Shown here: piece by piece, positions 1 through 8,109 of the stretch
How the letters are laid out: each line of letters opens with the position of its first letter
Position numbering within the stretch: position 1 is the first letter of the stretch
NCBI GenBank assembly: GCA_036351255.1
Contig: JAZBOS010000093.1
Location: 1-64,000 of the forward strand
Source: Bacteroides sp.
GTDB lineage: Bacteria > Bacteroidota > Bacteroidia > Bacteroidales > UBA7960
Length of the DNA: 64,000 nucleotides
Direction: 5' to 3'
Position numbers and translations under genes: made by a program
Notes under the pieces: generated by a model
Database searches by the model: none
Seen by the model: the letters and a program-made list of their open reading frames with translations, nothing else
Told to the model about the DNA's origin: nothing

Positions 1-476
1 CGGCGGGCATTGCGGCTTACCACCAGCATCACCAGGGCCAGCAAGGCCAGGATGCCAATGATGGACCAGACCAGGGCATTGTAAAACCCTTTCTTCAGGG
101 GTTTGCCCAGGAAGGGGATGCTGTCCTTGTTGGCAATGGCCTGGTCGCGCGCGGCCTCAGCCTCCTCCAGTTGCCCGGCCTGTTGGTCAAGGCGGGCGTT
201 CACCTCCTGCAGTTCGCCTTCGAGGGCGCTGATCCGCTGGCGGGCCTGGTTGAGCGAGTCGAGCGACTGCCTGCGCAGGTCCTGAAACATATCCTCGCGG
301 ATGGCCCGAAACCCGTCGTAGATGCGCGTGCGCCGCTGCACCTCCTCGTACTGCCCCCGCAGGGTTACATCCTCAGGTTCCCCTGCCGCATCCTGCGCAA
401 GCGCTGAGTTCACTGGAAAAAAGGCAAGGGTAAAACCCACTACCAGCACGAAAAAAAAACTTTTCCTTATATCCAT
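1..476 (-). CDS. Secreted or membrane coiled-coil protein, C-terminus cut by window edge
   Basis: Read on the minus strand from an ATG at 476, the frame stays open to the window edge (158 codons). It starts with a signal peptide (MDIRKS, then a hydrophobic core, then NSALAQD). Residues about 45-120 are a charged, Gln/Arg/Glu-rich helical stretch with the spacing of a coiled coil (LNQARQRISALEGELQEVNA). A strong membrane segment follows near the edge (ALVWSIIGILALLALVML). The architecture is exported N-terminus, coiled coil, single membrane span and an unseen tail. I do not recognise the family. A -7-like box lies about 50 bases upstream. Confidence 0.75.
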   Translation of the reverse strand, partial: MDIRKSFFFVLVVGFTLAFFPVNSALAQDAAGEPEDVTLRGQYEEVQRRTRIYDGFRAIREDMFQDLRRQSLDSLNQARQRISALEGELQEVNARLDQQAGQLEEAEAARDQAIANKDSIPFLGKPLKKGFYNALVWSIIGILALLALVMLVVSRNAR

Positions 477-524
477 TGCATTGATTTTATGAAAGCACGG
501 GGAAATGATCCTATTATTCTCAAC

Positions 525-532
525 CAAATTTA
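525..532 (-). promoter_or_regulatory. Bacteroidota -7 box for the coiled-coil gene
   Basis: Minus-strand TAAATTTG fits the TAnnTTTG consensus and would start transcription about 40 bases before the ATG at 476. No convincing -33 TTTG is present, so this is tentative. Confidence 0.35.
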
Positions 533-684
533 TGAAAGTTTATTGTTTGATCCTATGGATAGATTTTTTGTCATCACAAGACTCTTCTCAGCCTTTTCCA
601 CAGAAAAGACCTCCCCCATATCTTCCTGCCATTTCCTTTTTATTTAATATTCAATAAATTACCCAAAAACCCCTGCATTTTGAT

Positions 685-692
685 TATCTTTG
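685..692 (+). promoter_or_regulatory. -7 box for the cold-shock-domain gene
   Basis: TATCTTTG matches TAnnTTTG and lies 62 bases upstream of the ATG at 755. The -33 element is not evident. The leader between box and start would be about 55 bases, long enough for the RNA-level control often seen in cold-shock genes, but no structure was resolved. Confidence 0.45.
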
Positions 693-754
693 CACAAACC
701 GGCCCGGCTCCGGGCCAAAAAACCAACGTAAAATAAAATCACGAAAAACACCAA

Positions 755-1204
755 ATGGGCAGATCACAAGACAGTTACGGCAAGAAGGAAGTAAGAAACA
801 AAAAAGAGAAAAAGCGCAAGGAAAAGGAAAAGAAGCGACTGGAAAAAAGAGATAAAGATACTTCCGGCAGCCTCGACGATATGATCGCATACGTGGACGC
901 CTTTGGCAACCTTAGCTCCACCCCGCCCGACCCCAAAGACATCGAAGAAATTGATCCCGAAGAAATTGAGGTCAGCACCCCCAAAAAGGAAGACATCCCC
1001 TACGACCCCATCCGCAAGGGCATTGTCAGCTTCCTGAACGAATCGAAAGGCTTTGGCTTCATCAAGGACACCGAAACCCAGGAAAGCATTTTCGTGCACG
1101 TGAACAACACCCTCGAAGAGATCAGGGAAGGCAACCTGGTAAGCTTTGAGGTGGAGATGGGTCCCAAGGGACCCTCGGCCATCAAGGTTAAAGTGGCCCG
1201 ATAA
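755..1204 (+). CDS. Cold-shock-domain RNA/DNA-binding protein with basic N-terminal extension
   Basis: A 149-residue protein. The C-terminal 65 residues are a cold-shock domain: KGIVSFLNESKGFGFI contains the RNP1-type KGFGFI motif and SIFVHVNN the RNP2-type FVHV motif. The first 35 residues are almost entirely Lys/Arg/Glu (KKEKKRKEKEKKRLEKR), a likely nucleic-acid-binding or charged helical tail, followed by an acidic, Pro-rich linker. Classical CspA proteins are about 70 residues, so this is the extended form seen in Bacteroidota. It probably binds single-stranded RNA as a chaperone. It is monocistronic, followed by a palindromic array. Confidence 0.9.
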   Translation: MGRSQDSYGKKEVRNKKEKKRKEKEKKRLEKRDKDTSGSLDDMIAYVDAFGNLSSTPPDPKDIEEIDPEEIEVSTPKKEDIPYDPIRKGIVSFLNESKGFGFIKDTETQESIFVHVNNTLEEIREGNLVSFEVEMGPKGPSAIKVKVAR

Positions 1205-1348
1205 GCCAAATCAGCCCTGTAATGGCTTAACCCTTTGCATCTTTATTATTTAGCGGCATTCCTTTTAGGAGCCCCCAAAAGGGTGTTCCTGAAAACTTTA
1301 TTGCCTTTTTTTCGCCCTTTCTGCTCCCTACCAGGGTCTTATTTCGTT

Positions 1349-1404
1349 CGTATCATAAACGGGGCATAAACGTTTTAAAACGTTTATGACCCGTTTATGA
1401 TACG
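1349..1404. repeat. Palindromic 11-base-phased array A
   Basis: A 56-base palindrome with no loop, centred at 1376/1377 (cgttttaaaacg). The arms of 28 bases pair at 27 positions; the only mismatch is 1364/1389. Each arm repeats every 11 bases: AAACG at 1357 and 1368 on the left, CGTTT at 1381 and 1392 and a variant at 1403 on the right. It sits between two convergent genes. Confidence 0.85.
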
Positions 1405-1458
1405 TCTAAACTCAGGATTTGGACCGAGCCTGAAAGAAAGATGTTACACGAATGGCAA

Positions 1459-1998
1459 TCAGTCGTTCAGGGCGATGGCCCGGCCATTAAAGTCAGGATT
1501 CTTGAAAGGCCATTCCTCGTTGACCCACGCCTTAACCGTTTCAGAAAAGGTTTGGTACAGGCTGTTTTCGGCTGAGCCGGCCCTGAGCCACCAGGTCACT
1601 TCAGCATCGTGGGCAGGATCGCTGGAATGGTTGAGATGCACACAACCGATCATTTTACCGGTTTCAGCATCTACCACGGGGTAGGAAAAGGAGTTGGGCA
1701 GAGGGATTCTGCGCTGGGGATATTCCAGCCCCAAGAGGTCGTCCTGCGAGGGGGTATCGTTCACAGGCATATCCAGTGAGGGGATTGGCAGGCCATAATG
1801 AGGGTCGGTGCCTCCTGGCCCCTTTGAATGGTGGCTCATCACATCGTGGGCAATCAGCGGCCTGATGATTAAGGACCCTGCTTCAAATTTGGCAGGAGGC
1901 TCGAAGTTGCCCGTTACCAGTGCCTGGGTCTGCGTCATCAGGGCAACGGAAAGAAACAGGAGAAAAATGGACGGTAAAAAAGCAAATCGAAATTTCAT
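1459..1998 (-). CDS. Exported GNAT-like protein of unknown function
   Basis: A 179-residue protein from ATG 1998 (a TTG at 2010 is possible). It opens with a signal peptide (MKFRFAFLPSIFLLFLSVAL). The mature part resembles the core of GNAT acetyltransferases: an N-terminal strand (SLIIRPL), SYPVVDAETGKMIGCVHLN in the position of the strands before the acetyl-CoA site, then AEVTWWLRAG and a helix ending in AWVNEEWPF. The usual R/Q-x-x-G-x-G/A acetyl-CoA loop is not seen, and cytoplasmic acetyl-CoA would not be available outside the membrane. A non-catalytic or repurposed fold is therefore plausible. The family assignment is an inference. Confidence 0.55.
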   Translation of the reverse strand: MKFRFAFLPSIFLLFLSVALMTQTQALVTGNFEPPAKFEAGSLIIRPLIAHDVMSHHSKGPGGTDPHYGLPIPSLDMPVNDTPSQDDLLGLEYPQRRIPLPNSFSYPVVDAETGKMIGCVHLNHSSDPAHDAEVTWWLRAGSAENSLYQTFSETVKAWVNEEWPFKNPDFNGRAIALND

Positions 1999-2356
1999 AA
2001 AGCGTTGCAATTAAATGAATGATTCGAGGATAATTTCATCCCTTGTTTTAAAAAAGACCCACAGGATCCATTGATTTATTTGGGCCTTACAAAAAATTAC
2101 TGCATGGCAAGGCGAAACGGCCGGTAATAATCTTGAAAAAATTGGAATTTTCTGTTCTTTTTTACAGGATAAGCCACTGGATGATCACACCCAACAAGAA
2201 GGAAAGTATTTTCATGAAAGTGTATAAGGCCCTTGAAGACAGCAGCAAAGGCCAATGAGGCACAAAGGCCTCAGGCCATCTAAGTGAAAGTGAACAGGCT
2301 GCTTATTCCCGTTTTTTTAGTCACGGGTTGAATGAAGTTTCCCTCTGTCCTTTTCC
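1999..2356. other. Intergenic region without a convincing gene
   Basis: This lies between two minus-strand genes. A 25-codon plus-strand frame (2181-2258) begins MITPNKKE and shares about 14 bases around its start with the dnaG start at 4755, but it has no other support. A short CCCGT/ACGGG inverted repeat near 2310-2330 lacks a clear U-tract. Nothing else was found. Confidence 0.6.
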
Positions 2357-3241
2357 TTATCTCACCACCAGTCTTTTACCCCTGAACCTGAGGTTCATCC
2401 AGGCAATAATAAAACCGGCGGTCATAAACATGATTAAACTGTAGATGGCAGGTGAAATGGCCATGACGTCATTGAGCAGAAGGGTGCTTGCGATCAATAT
2501 TCCCAGGGTCCCGTTCTGGATCCCTGTTTCAATAGAGATGGTAATGCTTTGGGTAATGTTGAGCTTTGCCATTCTTGCCGATAAATACCCAAAGAAGAGC
2601 ATGACCAGGTTTAATGCCAGGGCAATGGGACCCACGTCCCTGAAGGATTGCACAAAAATATCGCGGTTGGTGTTGATGGCTGCAAAAATGATGAGGAACA
2701 AAAGGATACCCGACACGATTTTAACAGGCTTATCCATTTTAAAGGCAAACTTCCTGGCCCTGGACCTGATGAACATGCCAATGGTTACGGGCAACAGGGT
2801 GACAAGGGTCAGTTTAACAATGGTTTCAAAAACGGGCAGGGGCACATACTCTCCCTGCTGAAGGAAATGTGCCAGCGAAAAGTTCACGATGAGGGGGATG
2901 GTGATAATGGCCACCATGCTCGAGATGGCTGTCATGGTAATGGACAGGGCGGTATCGCCGCGGGAGATGTGACTGATCAGGTTCGAGGTGGGGCCTCCCG
3001 GGCAGGCTGCCAGCACCATGATACCTACAGCAAGCTCCAGGTTGTTCAGGCCAAAAAGATAAACCAGCAAAAAACCCACCAGTGGCAGCAAAATAATCTG
3101 GTTGACAAAACCTATGGCTGCAGCCTTAGGATACAGCACCACACGCTTGAAATCGGCAGGCGTAAGCGACAAGCCCATGCCAAGCATAATAATGGCCAGC
3201 GATAAGGGGAGCATCAAATCAGTCAGGTAATTCGTTTCCAT
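2357..3241 (-). CDS. Bile acid:sodium symporter family transporter (BASS/SBF)
   Basis: A 294-residue integral membrane protein with eight to ten hydrophobic segments. The diagnostic ACPGGPTSN stretch (about residues 79-87) is the crossover motif of the BASS family, where sodium and substrate bind. Length fits bacterial members such as ASBT homologues. The substrate cannot be told from sequence; bacterial relatives move organic anions such as 2-keto acids. It is preceded by a good promoter and a hairpin at the predicted transcript start, and appears monocistronic. Confidence 0.88.
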   Translation of the reverse strand: METNYLTDLMLPLSLAIIMLGMGLSLTPADFKRVVLYPKAAAIGFVNQIILLPLVGFLLVYLFGLNNLELAVGIMVLAACPGGPTSNLISHISRGDTALSITMTAISSMVAIITIPLIVNFSLAHFLQQGEYVPLPVFETIVKLTLVTLLPVTIGMFIRSRARKFAFKMDKPVKIVSGILLFLIIFAAINTNRDIFVQSFRDVGPIALALNLVMLFFGYLSARMAKLNITQSITISIETGIQNGTLGILIASTLLLNDVMAISPAIYSLIMFMTAGFIIAWMNLRFRGKRLVVR

Positions 3242-3277
3242 TATTTTTCCGTTTTAGTTTACACTGGGCTCAATAGG

Positions 3278-3297
3278 CGCTTTTTGTATAAAAAGCG
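3278..3297 (-). promoter_or_regulatory. Hairpin at the 5' end of the symporter transcript
   Basis: CGCTTTTT / AAAAAGCG pairs perfectly over 8 bases around a GTAT loop. It lies immediately downstream of the minus-strand -7 box at 3301-3308, so the predicted transcript would begin at or beside this stem. It could stabilise the mRNA or shift the start. Confidence 0.45.
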
Positions 3298-3300
3298 TCG

Positions 3301-3332
3301 CAAAGATATTGAATTTTAAACACGTGTTCAAA
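3301..3332 (-). promoter_or_regulatory. Promoter of the BASS transporter
   Basis: Minus strand: TTTG at 3329-3332, 20 bases, then TATCTTTG at 3301-3308. Both halves match the Bacteroidota primary sigma-factor consensus at canonical spacing, 60 bases upstream of the ATG at 3241. Confidence 0.65.
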
Positions 3333-3420
3333 GGCTATGGAAAAATATACAGTTAAACCGGTCTTGTTAGCCAGGCATTAATGATTGCAAGTATTGGAAA
3401 AATTTATACTGATTTTAAAT

Positions 3421-3428
3421 TAAATTTG
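3421..3428 (+). promoter_or_regulatory. -7 box upstream of the MBL-fold gene and its broken signal peptide
   Basis: TAAATTTG fits TAnnTTTG and lies 67 bases before the ATG at 3495. A TTG sits 24 bases further upstream, longer than ideal. A start here would put the disrupted signal-peptide codons inside the transcript. Confidence 0.4.
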
Positions 3429-3494
3429 TTTAGTGGAAAGCTTCTCTTTATTTTCCTTGGTTTGAATCAGGATAATTAAGCACCATTCACTGCT

Positions 3495-3560
3495 ATGAAA
3501 AAGGCTTTAATCTATATATTGGTGGCATTAACGTTCAACATATAATTAATAGCTTGTATA
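3495..3560 (+). pseudogene. Lipoprotein signal peptide interrupted by a stop, in frame with the next gene
   Basis: ATG at 3495 begins MKKALIYILVALTFNI, then TAA at 3543-3545, then LIACI, which runs without any other stop into the MBL-fold reading frame at 3561. LIAC is a textbook lipobox. Reading through the single stop would give a complete lipoprotein signal joined to the hydrolase. The simplest view is a nonsense mutation that removed membrane export. A sequencing or assembly error is the alternative. Confidence 0.7.
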
Positions 3561-4493
3561 ATGTTCAGGCATTCGCGAGGAATAAAGGATTATGAATCCT
3601 TGTTTACACAAGATTTGGATAACCCGTCCAACGGAAGTGTAAAAGTGACCTTTCTTGGGGCAACCTCTCTGTTGCTTGATGACGGAGAAACCCAGATTCT
3701 TACTGACGGGTTTTTCAGCAGGCATGGTTTATGGAAAGTGGTTACCAGCCAGATTCATACCGATCGCAAGAAAGTGGACAATGCGATTTCAAAATATGAA
3801 ATTAACAGGGTTAAGGCCATTTTCGTAAGCCACTCGCACTATGATCACGCCTTTGATGTGGCTTATGTTACTCAAAGAACAGGGGCCGTGCTGTTTGGTT
3901 CCCCCTCCACCCTGAACATTGCACGGGGAGGCGGACTCGGTGAAGAACAAATGGCTCCCCTCGAACCGGGAAGAGAAGTCCACATGGGTGCTTTCAGCAT
4001 TACTGCCATATCGGCCAGGCATTCTCCCCCGAGCTTTTTCAACAACAATATCGGCCATGCCATCGACCGGCCACTAAGCCAGCCTGCATGGGTTTTTAAA
4101 TATGTTGAGGGTGGTTCTTATGATTTCCTCATAAAGCATGCTGGCAAAAGCATTTACATTATCCCAAGTGCCAATTACGTGGAAGGAATGCGTGACAAGT
4201 ATAAAGCTGATGTGGTATTTTTTAGCATTGGAAATATTGCCCACCAAAGCATAGAATTTAAAAACACACTCTGGGAGAACAGCATCGAAAAACTCAAGCC
4301 AGACCTGGTCATCCCGATCCATTGGGATAACTTCTTCACTCCTCTGAGCAGTAACCTGGAATTGTTTTCTCCAATCATAGACAATACAGGTAAGAGTTTT
4401 GATTTCATGATTGAGAAATGCCAGAAGCAAAACATTGATCTGAAGATTCTGCAAGGAGGCAAGAGCATTGTTTTATTCAAAAAAAAGGTATAA
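3561..4493 (+). CDS. MBL-fold metal-dependent hydrolase (UlaG/RomA-like), probably former lipoprotein
   Basis: A 310-residue metallo-beta-lactamase-fold protein. VTFLGATSLLLDDGETQILTD is the first sheet, and HSHYDH (H91, H93, D95, H96) is the metal-binding HxHxDH motif. A later histidine, in PIHWDN near residue 254, matches the UlaG-like type. The substrate is unknown; relatives cleave lactones, phospholipids or nucleotides. The chosen ATG at 3561 is the first start after an in-frame stop that separates the body from a signal peptide and lipobox (3495-3560). If translated as it stands, the protein would stay in the cytoplasm. Confidence 0.8.
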   Translation: MFRHSRGIKDYESLFTQDLDNPSNGSVKVTFLGATSLLLDDGETQILTDGFFSRHGLWKVVTSQIHTDRKKVDNAISKYEINRVKAIFVSHSHYDHAFDVAYVTQRTGAVLFGSPSTLNIARGGGLGEEQMAPLEPGREVHMGAFSITAISARHSPPSFFNNNIGHAIDRPLSQPAWVFKYVEGGSYDFLIKHAGKSIYIIPSANYVEGMRDKYKADVVFFSIGNIAHQSIEFKNTLWENSIEKLKPDLVIPIHWDNFFTPLSSNLELFSPIIDNTGKSFDFMIEKCQKQNIDLKILQGGKSIVLFKKKV

Positions 4494-4754
4494 GAAACAG
4501 GTCCATCAGGTGAGTTTGCTAAAAGAAATTTTCCAGGAGGAACAGGAAAATGAGCGGCTTTCATTTCTTGTAAAAGAAATCAATTCGATGGCCGCCAATG
4601 CAAACTGCAATTTACCCGGGACTAAGCCAGGCCTTTCCCATTCGCTGAAGCCGGTTAAAAGTTTAATAAACCCTTTACACTATGCCCTCATCTTGTGATT
4701 TTTTCTTTCCTGATTCCATTCAATAATGTGTAAATTCGCAGGAAAATCCCCCGG

Positions 4755-6701
4755 ATGATCACACCCGATACCAAGGAAAAAATCATGGACGCCGTTCGCA
4801 TCGAAGAGGTGGTGGGCGAGTTCGTGAACCTGAAGAAGCGGGGGGTAAACCTCATTGGACTGTGCCCCTTCCACAACGAAAAGACCCCTTCGTTCAACGT
4901 GAACCCGGCCCGGGGCATCTTCAAATGCTTTGGCTGCGGTAAAGGAGGCGATGCGGTGAGTTTCCTGATGGAGCACGAGCATTATACCTTTCCCGAGGCG
5001 CTGAAATACCTGGCCAATAAATATGGCATAGAGATCGAGGAAGAAAAGCCTTCCCCCGAGCAACAGCAGGCGATGGATGAGAAGGAGAGCCTGTTCAACC
5101 TCTCGGCCTTTGCCCAGAAATATTTTGAGGACATCCTGCACAAGGACGAGGAAGGCAAGGCCATCGGGATGACCTACCTGAAGGAACGGGGCTTCTCGCT
5201 CGAGACCATCCGCAAGTTCGGGCTGGGCTATGCCCTCAATCAGTGGGACGCCTTCACCCTTCACGCCAAAAAGCACGGCTACAAGAAAGAATACCTGCTG
5301 AATACCAGCCTGAGCAAGGAAAAGGATCAGCAGCTGTACGACAGCTTCAGGGGGCGGGTCATCTTCCCCATCCACAACCTCTCGGGGCGGGTACTGGGCT
5401 TTGGGGCGCGCATCCTCACCAGCGAAAAAAACAAGCCCAAATACATCAACACTGCCGAGAGCGACATCTACCACAAGAGCAAGGTGCTTTACGGGCTGTA
5501 CTTTGCAAAAAGCGCCGTTTCGCGTGAGGACAACTGTTACCTGGTGGAGGGCTATACCGATGTGATCTCGATGCACCAGGCAGGCATCGAAAACGTGATC
5601 TCCAGTTCAGGGACCTCGCTGACCACCGAGCAGATCAAGCTCATCCGGCGCTACACCAGCAACATCACCCTGCTGTTCGACGGCGACCCGGCGGGCATCA
5701 AGGCCGCCTTCCGCGGCATCGACATGATCCTGGAAGAAGGGATGAACGTACGACTGGTGCTGTTTCCCGATGGCGAAGATCCCGACTCCTACGCCCGCAA
5801 ATACCGCCCGGTGGAGGTGAAGGCGTTCGTGGAAAAAAACGCCCTCGACTTCATCTCCTTCAAGACCAACCTCTTGCTGGGCGAGACGCAAAACGACCCC
5901 ATCCGCAAGGCAGGCCTCATCAAGGAAATCGCCCAGACCATCTCGCTCATCCCTGAGCCCATTGCCCGCACCCTGTACATCCAGCAGTGCAGCGACCTGA
6001 TGCAGATCGATGAGCGCCTGCTGGTGGCGGAAGTCAATAAGTTGCGCCGGCAAAAGGCCACGCGCGATCGCAGCAACGAACCTCCGCAGAAGTTGCCGGA
6101 ACCCCGGCCTGAGCTTCCCGTTCAGCAGGAAACCCAAAAGCTGACCAATGGCCACCAGGAAAAGGAAGTCATCCGGATGCTGCTGCAGCATGGGGGGAAA
6201 AAGATTGAATTTGAGGTGGCCGATGAGGCAGGCAAACCCATGGACATCTCCATCCGGGTCGTTGATTTCATCATCGACGATTTCAGCGACGATAAGCTAG
6301 GCTTCGACAATCCGGCCTGCCAGACCATTTTCGACATCTTTGCCCGTCACCGCCTGGAGGATACCATCCCCTCGGAGCAGGCCTTTTTCTCCCACGAGGA
6401 ACAAAGCGTCAGGGATCTGGCCATCGACCTGATGAGCACACCCCATACCCTGAGCGACAACTGGAAGACCCGTCACCGCATCTTCGTGAAGACCGAAGAG
6501 GAGAACCTGAAGCAAAGCCTGCTGGAAGTGTTGTATGCCTTTAAGCTCAGGCGCCTGGAAAAAATGATCGAGGAGAACCAGGAGCGTTTGAAAATTTGTA
6601 CCGACGAAGAAGAGGCCAACCAGCTGCTTGAAAACGACCGCCAGCTTAAGGCCAAGCGCAGCCTCTTTGCTAAAGAACTCAGCCGCATCATCACGAGGTA
6701 A
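4755..6701 (+). CDS. dnaG: DNA primase DnaG
   Basis: A 648-residue primase. The N-terminal zinc finger has C37, H40, C58 and C61 (CPFH ... CFGCG). The Toprim catalytic core shows EGYTDV and DGDPAG, whose acidic residues bind the metal ions for RNA primer synthesis. The C-terminal third is more divergent and charged, as expected for the DnaB-helicase-binding region. Length is normal. No rpoD or rpsU lies beside it, unlike the enterobacterial macromolecular synthesis operon. The start MITPDTKEKI is the usual Bacteroidota DnaG start. Confidence 0.97.
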   Translation: MITPDTKEKIMDAVRIEEVVGEFVNLKKRGVNLIGLCPFHNEKTPSFNVNPARGIFKCFGCGKGGDAVSFLMEHEHYTFPEALKYLANKYGIEIEEEKPSPEQQQAMDEKESLFNLSAFAQKYFEDILHKDEEGKAIGMTYLKERGFSLETIRKFGLGYALNQWDAFTLHAKKHGYKKEYLLNTSLSKEKDQQLYDSFRGRVIFPIHNLSGRVLGFGARILTSEKNKPKYINTAESDIYHKSKVLYGLYFAKSAVSREDNCYLVEGYTDVISMHQAGIENVISSSGTSLTTEQIKLIRRYTSNITLLFDGDPAGIKAAFRGIDMILEEGMNVRLVLFPDGEDPDSYARKYRPVEVKAFVEKNALDFISFKTNLLLGETQNDPIRKAGLIKEIAQTISLIPEPIARTLYIQQCSDLMQIDERLLVAEVNKLRRQKATRDRSNEPPQKLPEPRPELPVQQETQKLTNGHQEKEVIRMLLQHGGKKIEFEVADEAGKPMDISIRVVDFIIDDFSDDKLGFDNPACQTIFDIFARHRLEDTIPSEQAFFSHEEQSVRDLAIDLMSTPHTLSDNWKTRHRIFVKTEEENLKQSLLEVLYAFKLRRLEKMIEENQERLKICTDEEEANQLLENDRQLKAKRSLFAKELSRIITR

Positions 6702-6990
6702 ATCCCTCCAGAAACTCCGTTAATATTTAATAGATTTTTTTATTGTCCGCTAATGGACAGAAGCGTATCGTTCCGGACAATTTACATCCGAACAAGGTGC
6801 AACATCACTTGGAGGGATATCAGAAATCAACAAATAAATCCGGCCAGCAATCTCCTCAAAAGCACGACTGGCTTCAATTCCGGAAAAGTTAAAAATATTT
6901 TCTACAATAATTGGGTTTGTGGTACAGATTATGATAGAGAATAACGCAACCATTTTTGAAAATACTGATTCTTCATTATTCTGCTGTACC

Positions 6991-7164
6991 ATGAAACAAG
7001 TACCATTCGATCAACAGATTCATCCCGCCCTTGAGCGCGAAGAGCTCTGGAGCAAAGGCGATTTTCAGCCTTTTTCCAAGCGTGAAAAAATCCAAACGAT
7101 ATCGGTCCATCTGTTAAGACTGATCTTCCTGTTTATCTTGTTGCTGGGGGTATTGAGCTTTTAA
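6991..7164 (+). CDS. Small protein with C-terminal membrane segment
   Basis: A possible 57-residue protein from ATG 6991 (MKQVPFDQQIHPALEREELW). The first 35 residues are charged and the last 20 are a hydrophobic span (LLRLIFLFILLLGVLSF), a tail-anchored layout. The frame stays open upstream to an ATG at 6919, but that part has no protein-like character. A terminator at 7269-7295 follows, which supports a plus-strand transcript ending here. A minus-strand frame at 6750-6992 overlaps only the first bases. No family recognised. Confidence 0.4.
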   Translation: MKQVPFDQQIHPALEREELWSKGDFQPFSKREKIQTISVHLLRLIFLFILLLGVLSF

Positions 7165-7268
7165 GCGCCTGGTAAAATTTTCATCCCCTGGTGAAGCCAT
7201 AATTCACCCGAGCGGGTGAAAAAATAATGCTGTGTTAAGGCCAGCACAATCTTCACTTTGAAAAATCC

Positions 7269-7295
7269 AAAACCGCTTCCTCCCGGCGGTTTTTT
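7269..7295 (+). terminator. Rho-independent terminator before the cyclophilin gene
   Basis: AAAACCGC pairs with GCGGTTTT across a 9-base loop and the stem runs into six T residues. It closes the transcript from the small membrane protein or dnaG and lies just upstream of the next promoter. Confidence 0.65.
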
Positions 7296-7314
7296 GTTTC
7301 CCCAGAATTTATGA

Positions 7315-7345
7315 TTGGCTTTCTGCGTCATTTTTTTTACCTTTG
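7315..7345 (+). promoter_or_regulatory. Promoter of the cyclophilin-pheS unit
   Basis: TTG at 7315-7317, 20 bases, TACCTTTG at 7338-7345. Transcription would start near 7352, downstream of the in-frame ATG at 7315, which supports the later ATG at 7369 as the true start. Confidence 0.6.
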
Positions 7346-7368
7346 ATGTTTGCAAAAAACCTCAAATT

Positions 7369-8097
7369 ATGAACAAAATTCGCTATTCCTTTATTACGGT
7401 TGGCCTTTTTTCGATGATGATGCTGCTGACCTCTTGCGGCAATGCCCGCAACAACGAAAACCAGGATGAGAACACCCAGGTTCCTGCCGGGGAACCAACC
7501 CAGGAGGAAGTCCATATGGTGAAGATCACCACGGGTTTTGGAGATATCGTCCTGAAGCTATACAATGAAACCCCTTTACATCGTGACAATTTCCTGAAAC
7601 TGGTGGAAGAAGAATTTTATGACGGTTTGCTTTTCCACCGTGTCATCAAGGATTTTATGATCCAGGGCGGTGATCCAGCCTCGAGGAACGCTGCGCCAGA
7701 CCAGGCCCTTGGTAATGGCGGCCCCGGATATACCATTCCGGCCGAAATCGTGGCCGGGTTGTTTCATAAAAAAGGCGCCCTGGCAGCAGCGCGCCTGGGC
7801 GACCGGATGAACCCCGAGCGCGCCTCCTCCGGTTCGCAGTTCTATATTGTCCAGGGAAAGGTCTGGACTCCTGAAGAGCTTGATATGATGGAACAGCAGC
7901 GCGGGCTGACCTTTAGCGCTGAACAGCGCCAGGTATATACCACCATTGGTGGCACACCCCACCTGGATGGCGGCTATTCCGTGTTTGGTGAAGTGGTGGA
8001 GGGTCTGGATGTAATCGATCAAATTGCCGCCGTGCAAACTGGCGCCGCCGACCGCCCCATTCAGGACGTAACGATGACTATTGAGATCCTTCCATAA
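7369..8097 (+). CDS. Lipoprotein peptidyl-prolyl cis-trans isomerase, cyclophilin type
   Basis: A 242-residue protein. The start at 7369 gives a lipoprotein signal ending LLTSC (Cys22 by this start), so the enzyme is probably anchored in the periplasmic or outer membrane leaflet. A short Asn/Glu-rich linker precedes the cyclophilin domain, which shows LLFHRVIKDFMIQGGDP, carrying the catalytic Arg and surrounding active-site residues, and GSQFYIVQG. It speeds proline isomerisation during folding of exported proteins. An insert with EELDMMEQQRG between the core strands is typical of Bacteroidota members. pheS follows after 12 bases, so the two are probably co-transcribed. Confidence 0.92.
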   Translation: MNKIRYSFITVGLFSMMMLLTSCGNARNNENQDENTQVPAGEPTQEEVHMVKITTGFGDIVLKLYNETPLHRDNFLKLVEEEFYDGLLFHRVIKDFMIQGGDPASRNAAPDQALGNGGPGYTIPAEIVAGLFHKKGALAAARLGDRMNPERASSGSQFYIVQGKVWTPEELDMMEQQRGLTFSAEQRQVYTTIGGTPHLDGGYSVFGEVVEGLDVIDQIAAVQTGAADRPIQDVTMTIEILP

Positions 8098-8109
8098 TCT
8101 GTTTTCTCT

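Noticed and set aside
2181..2258. 25-codon frame starting MITPNKKE like the start of DnaG
   Set aside because: Similarity is limited to about 14 bases around the start codon and no further protein match is seen.
4468..4698. Plus-strand frame of 76 codons after the MBL-fold gene
   Set aside because: It overlaps the end of the hydrolase in another frame, and the sequence has no domain, signal or composition of a real protein.
6750..6992. Minus-strand frame of 80 codons
   Set aside because: It has some protein-like composition but no signal, motif or ribosome-binding site, and the terminator context favours the plus strand.
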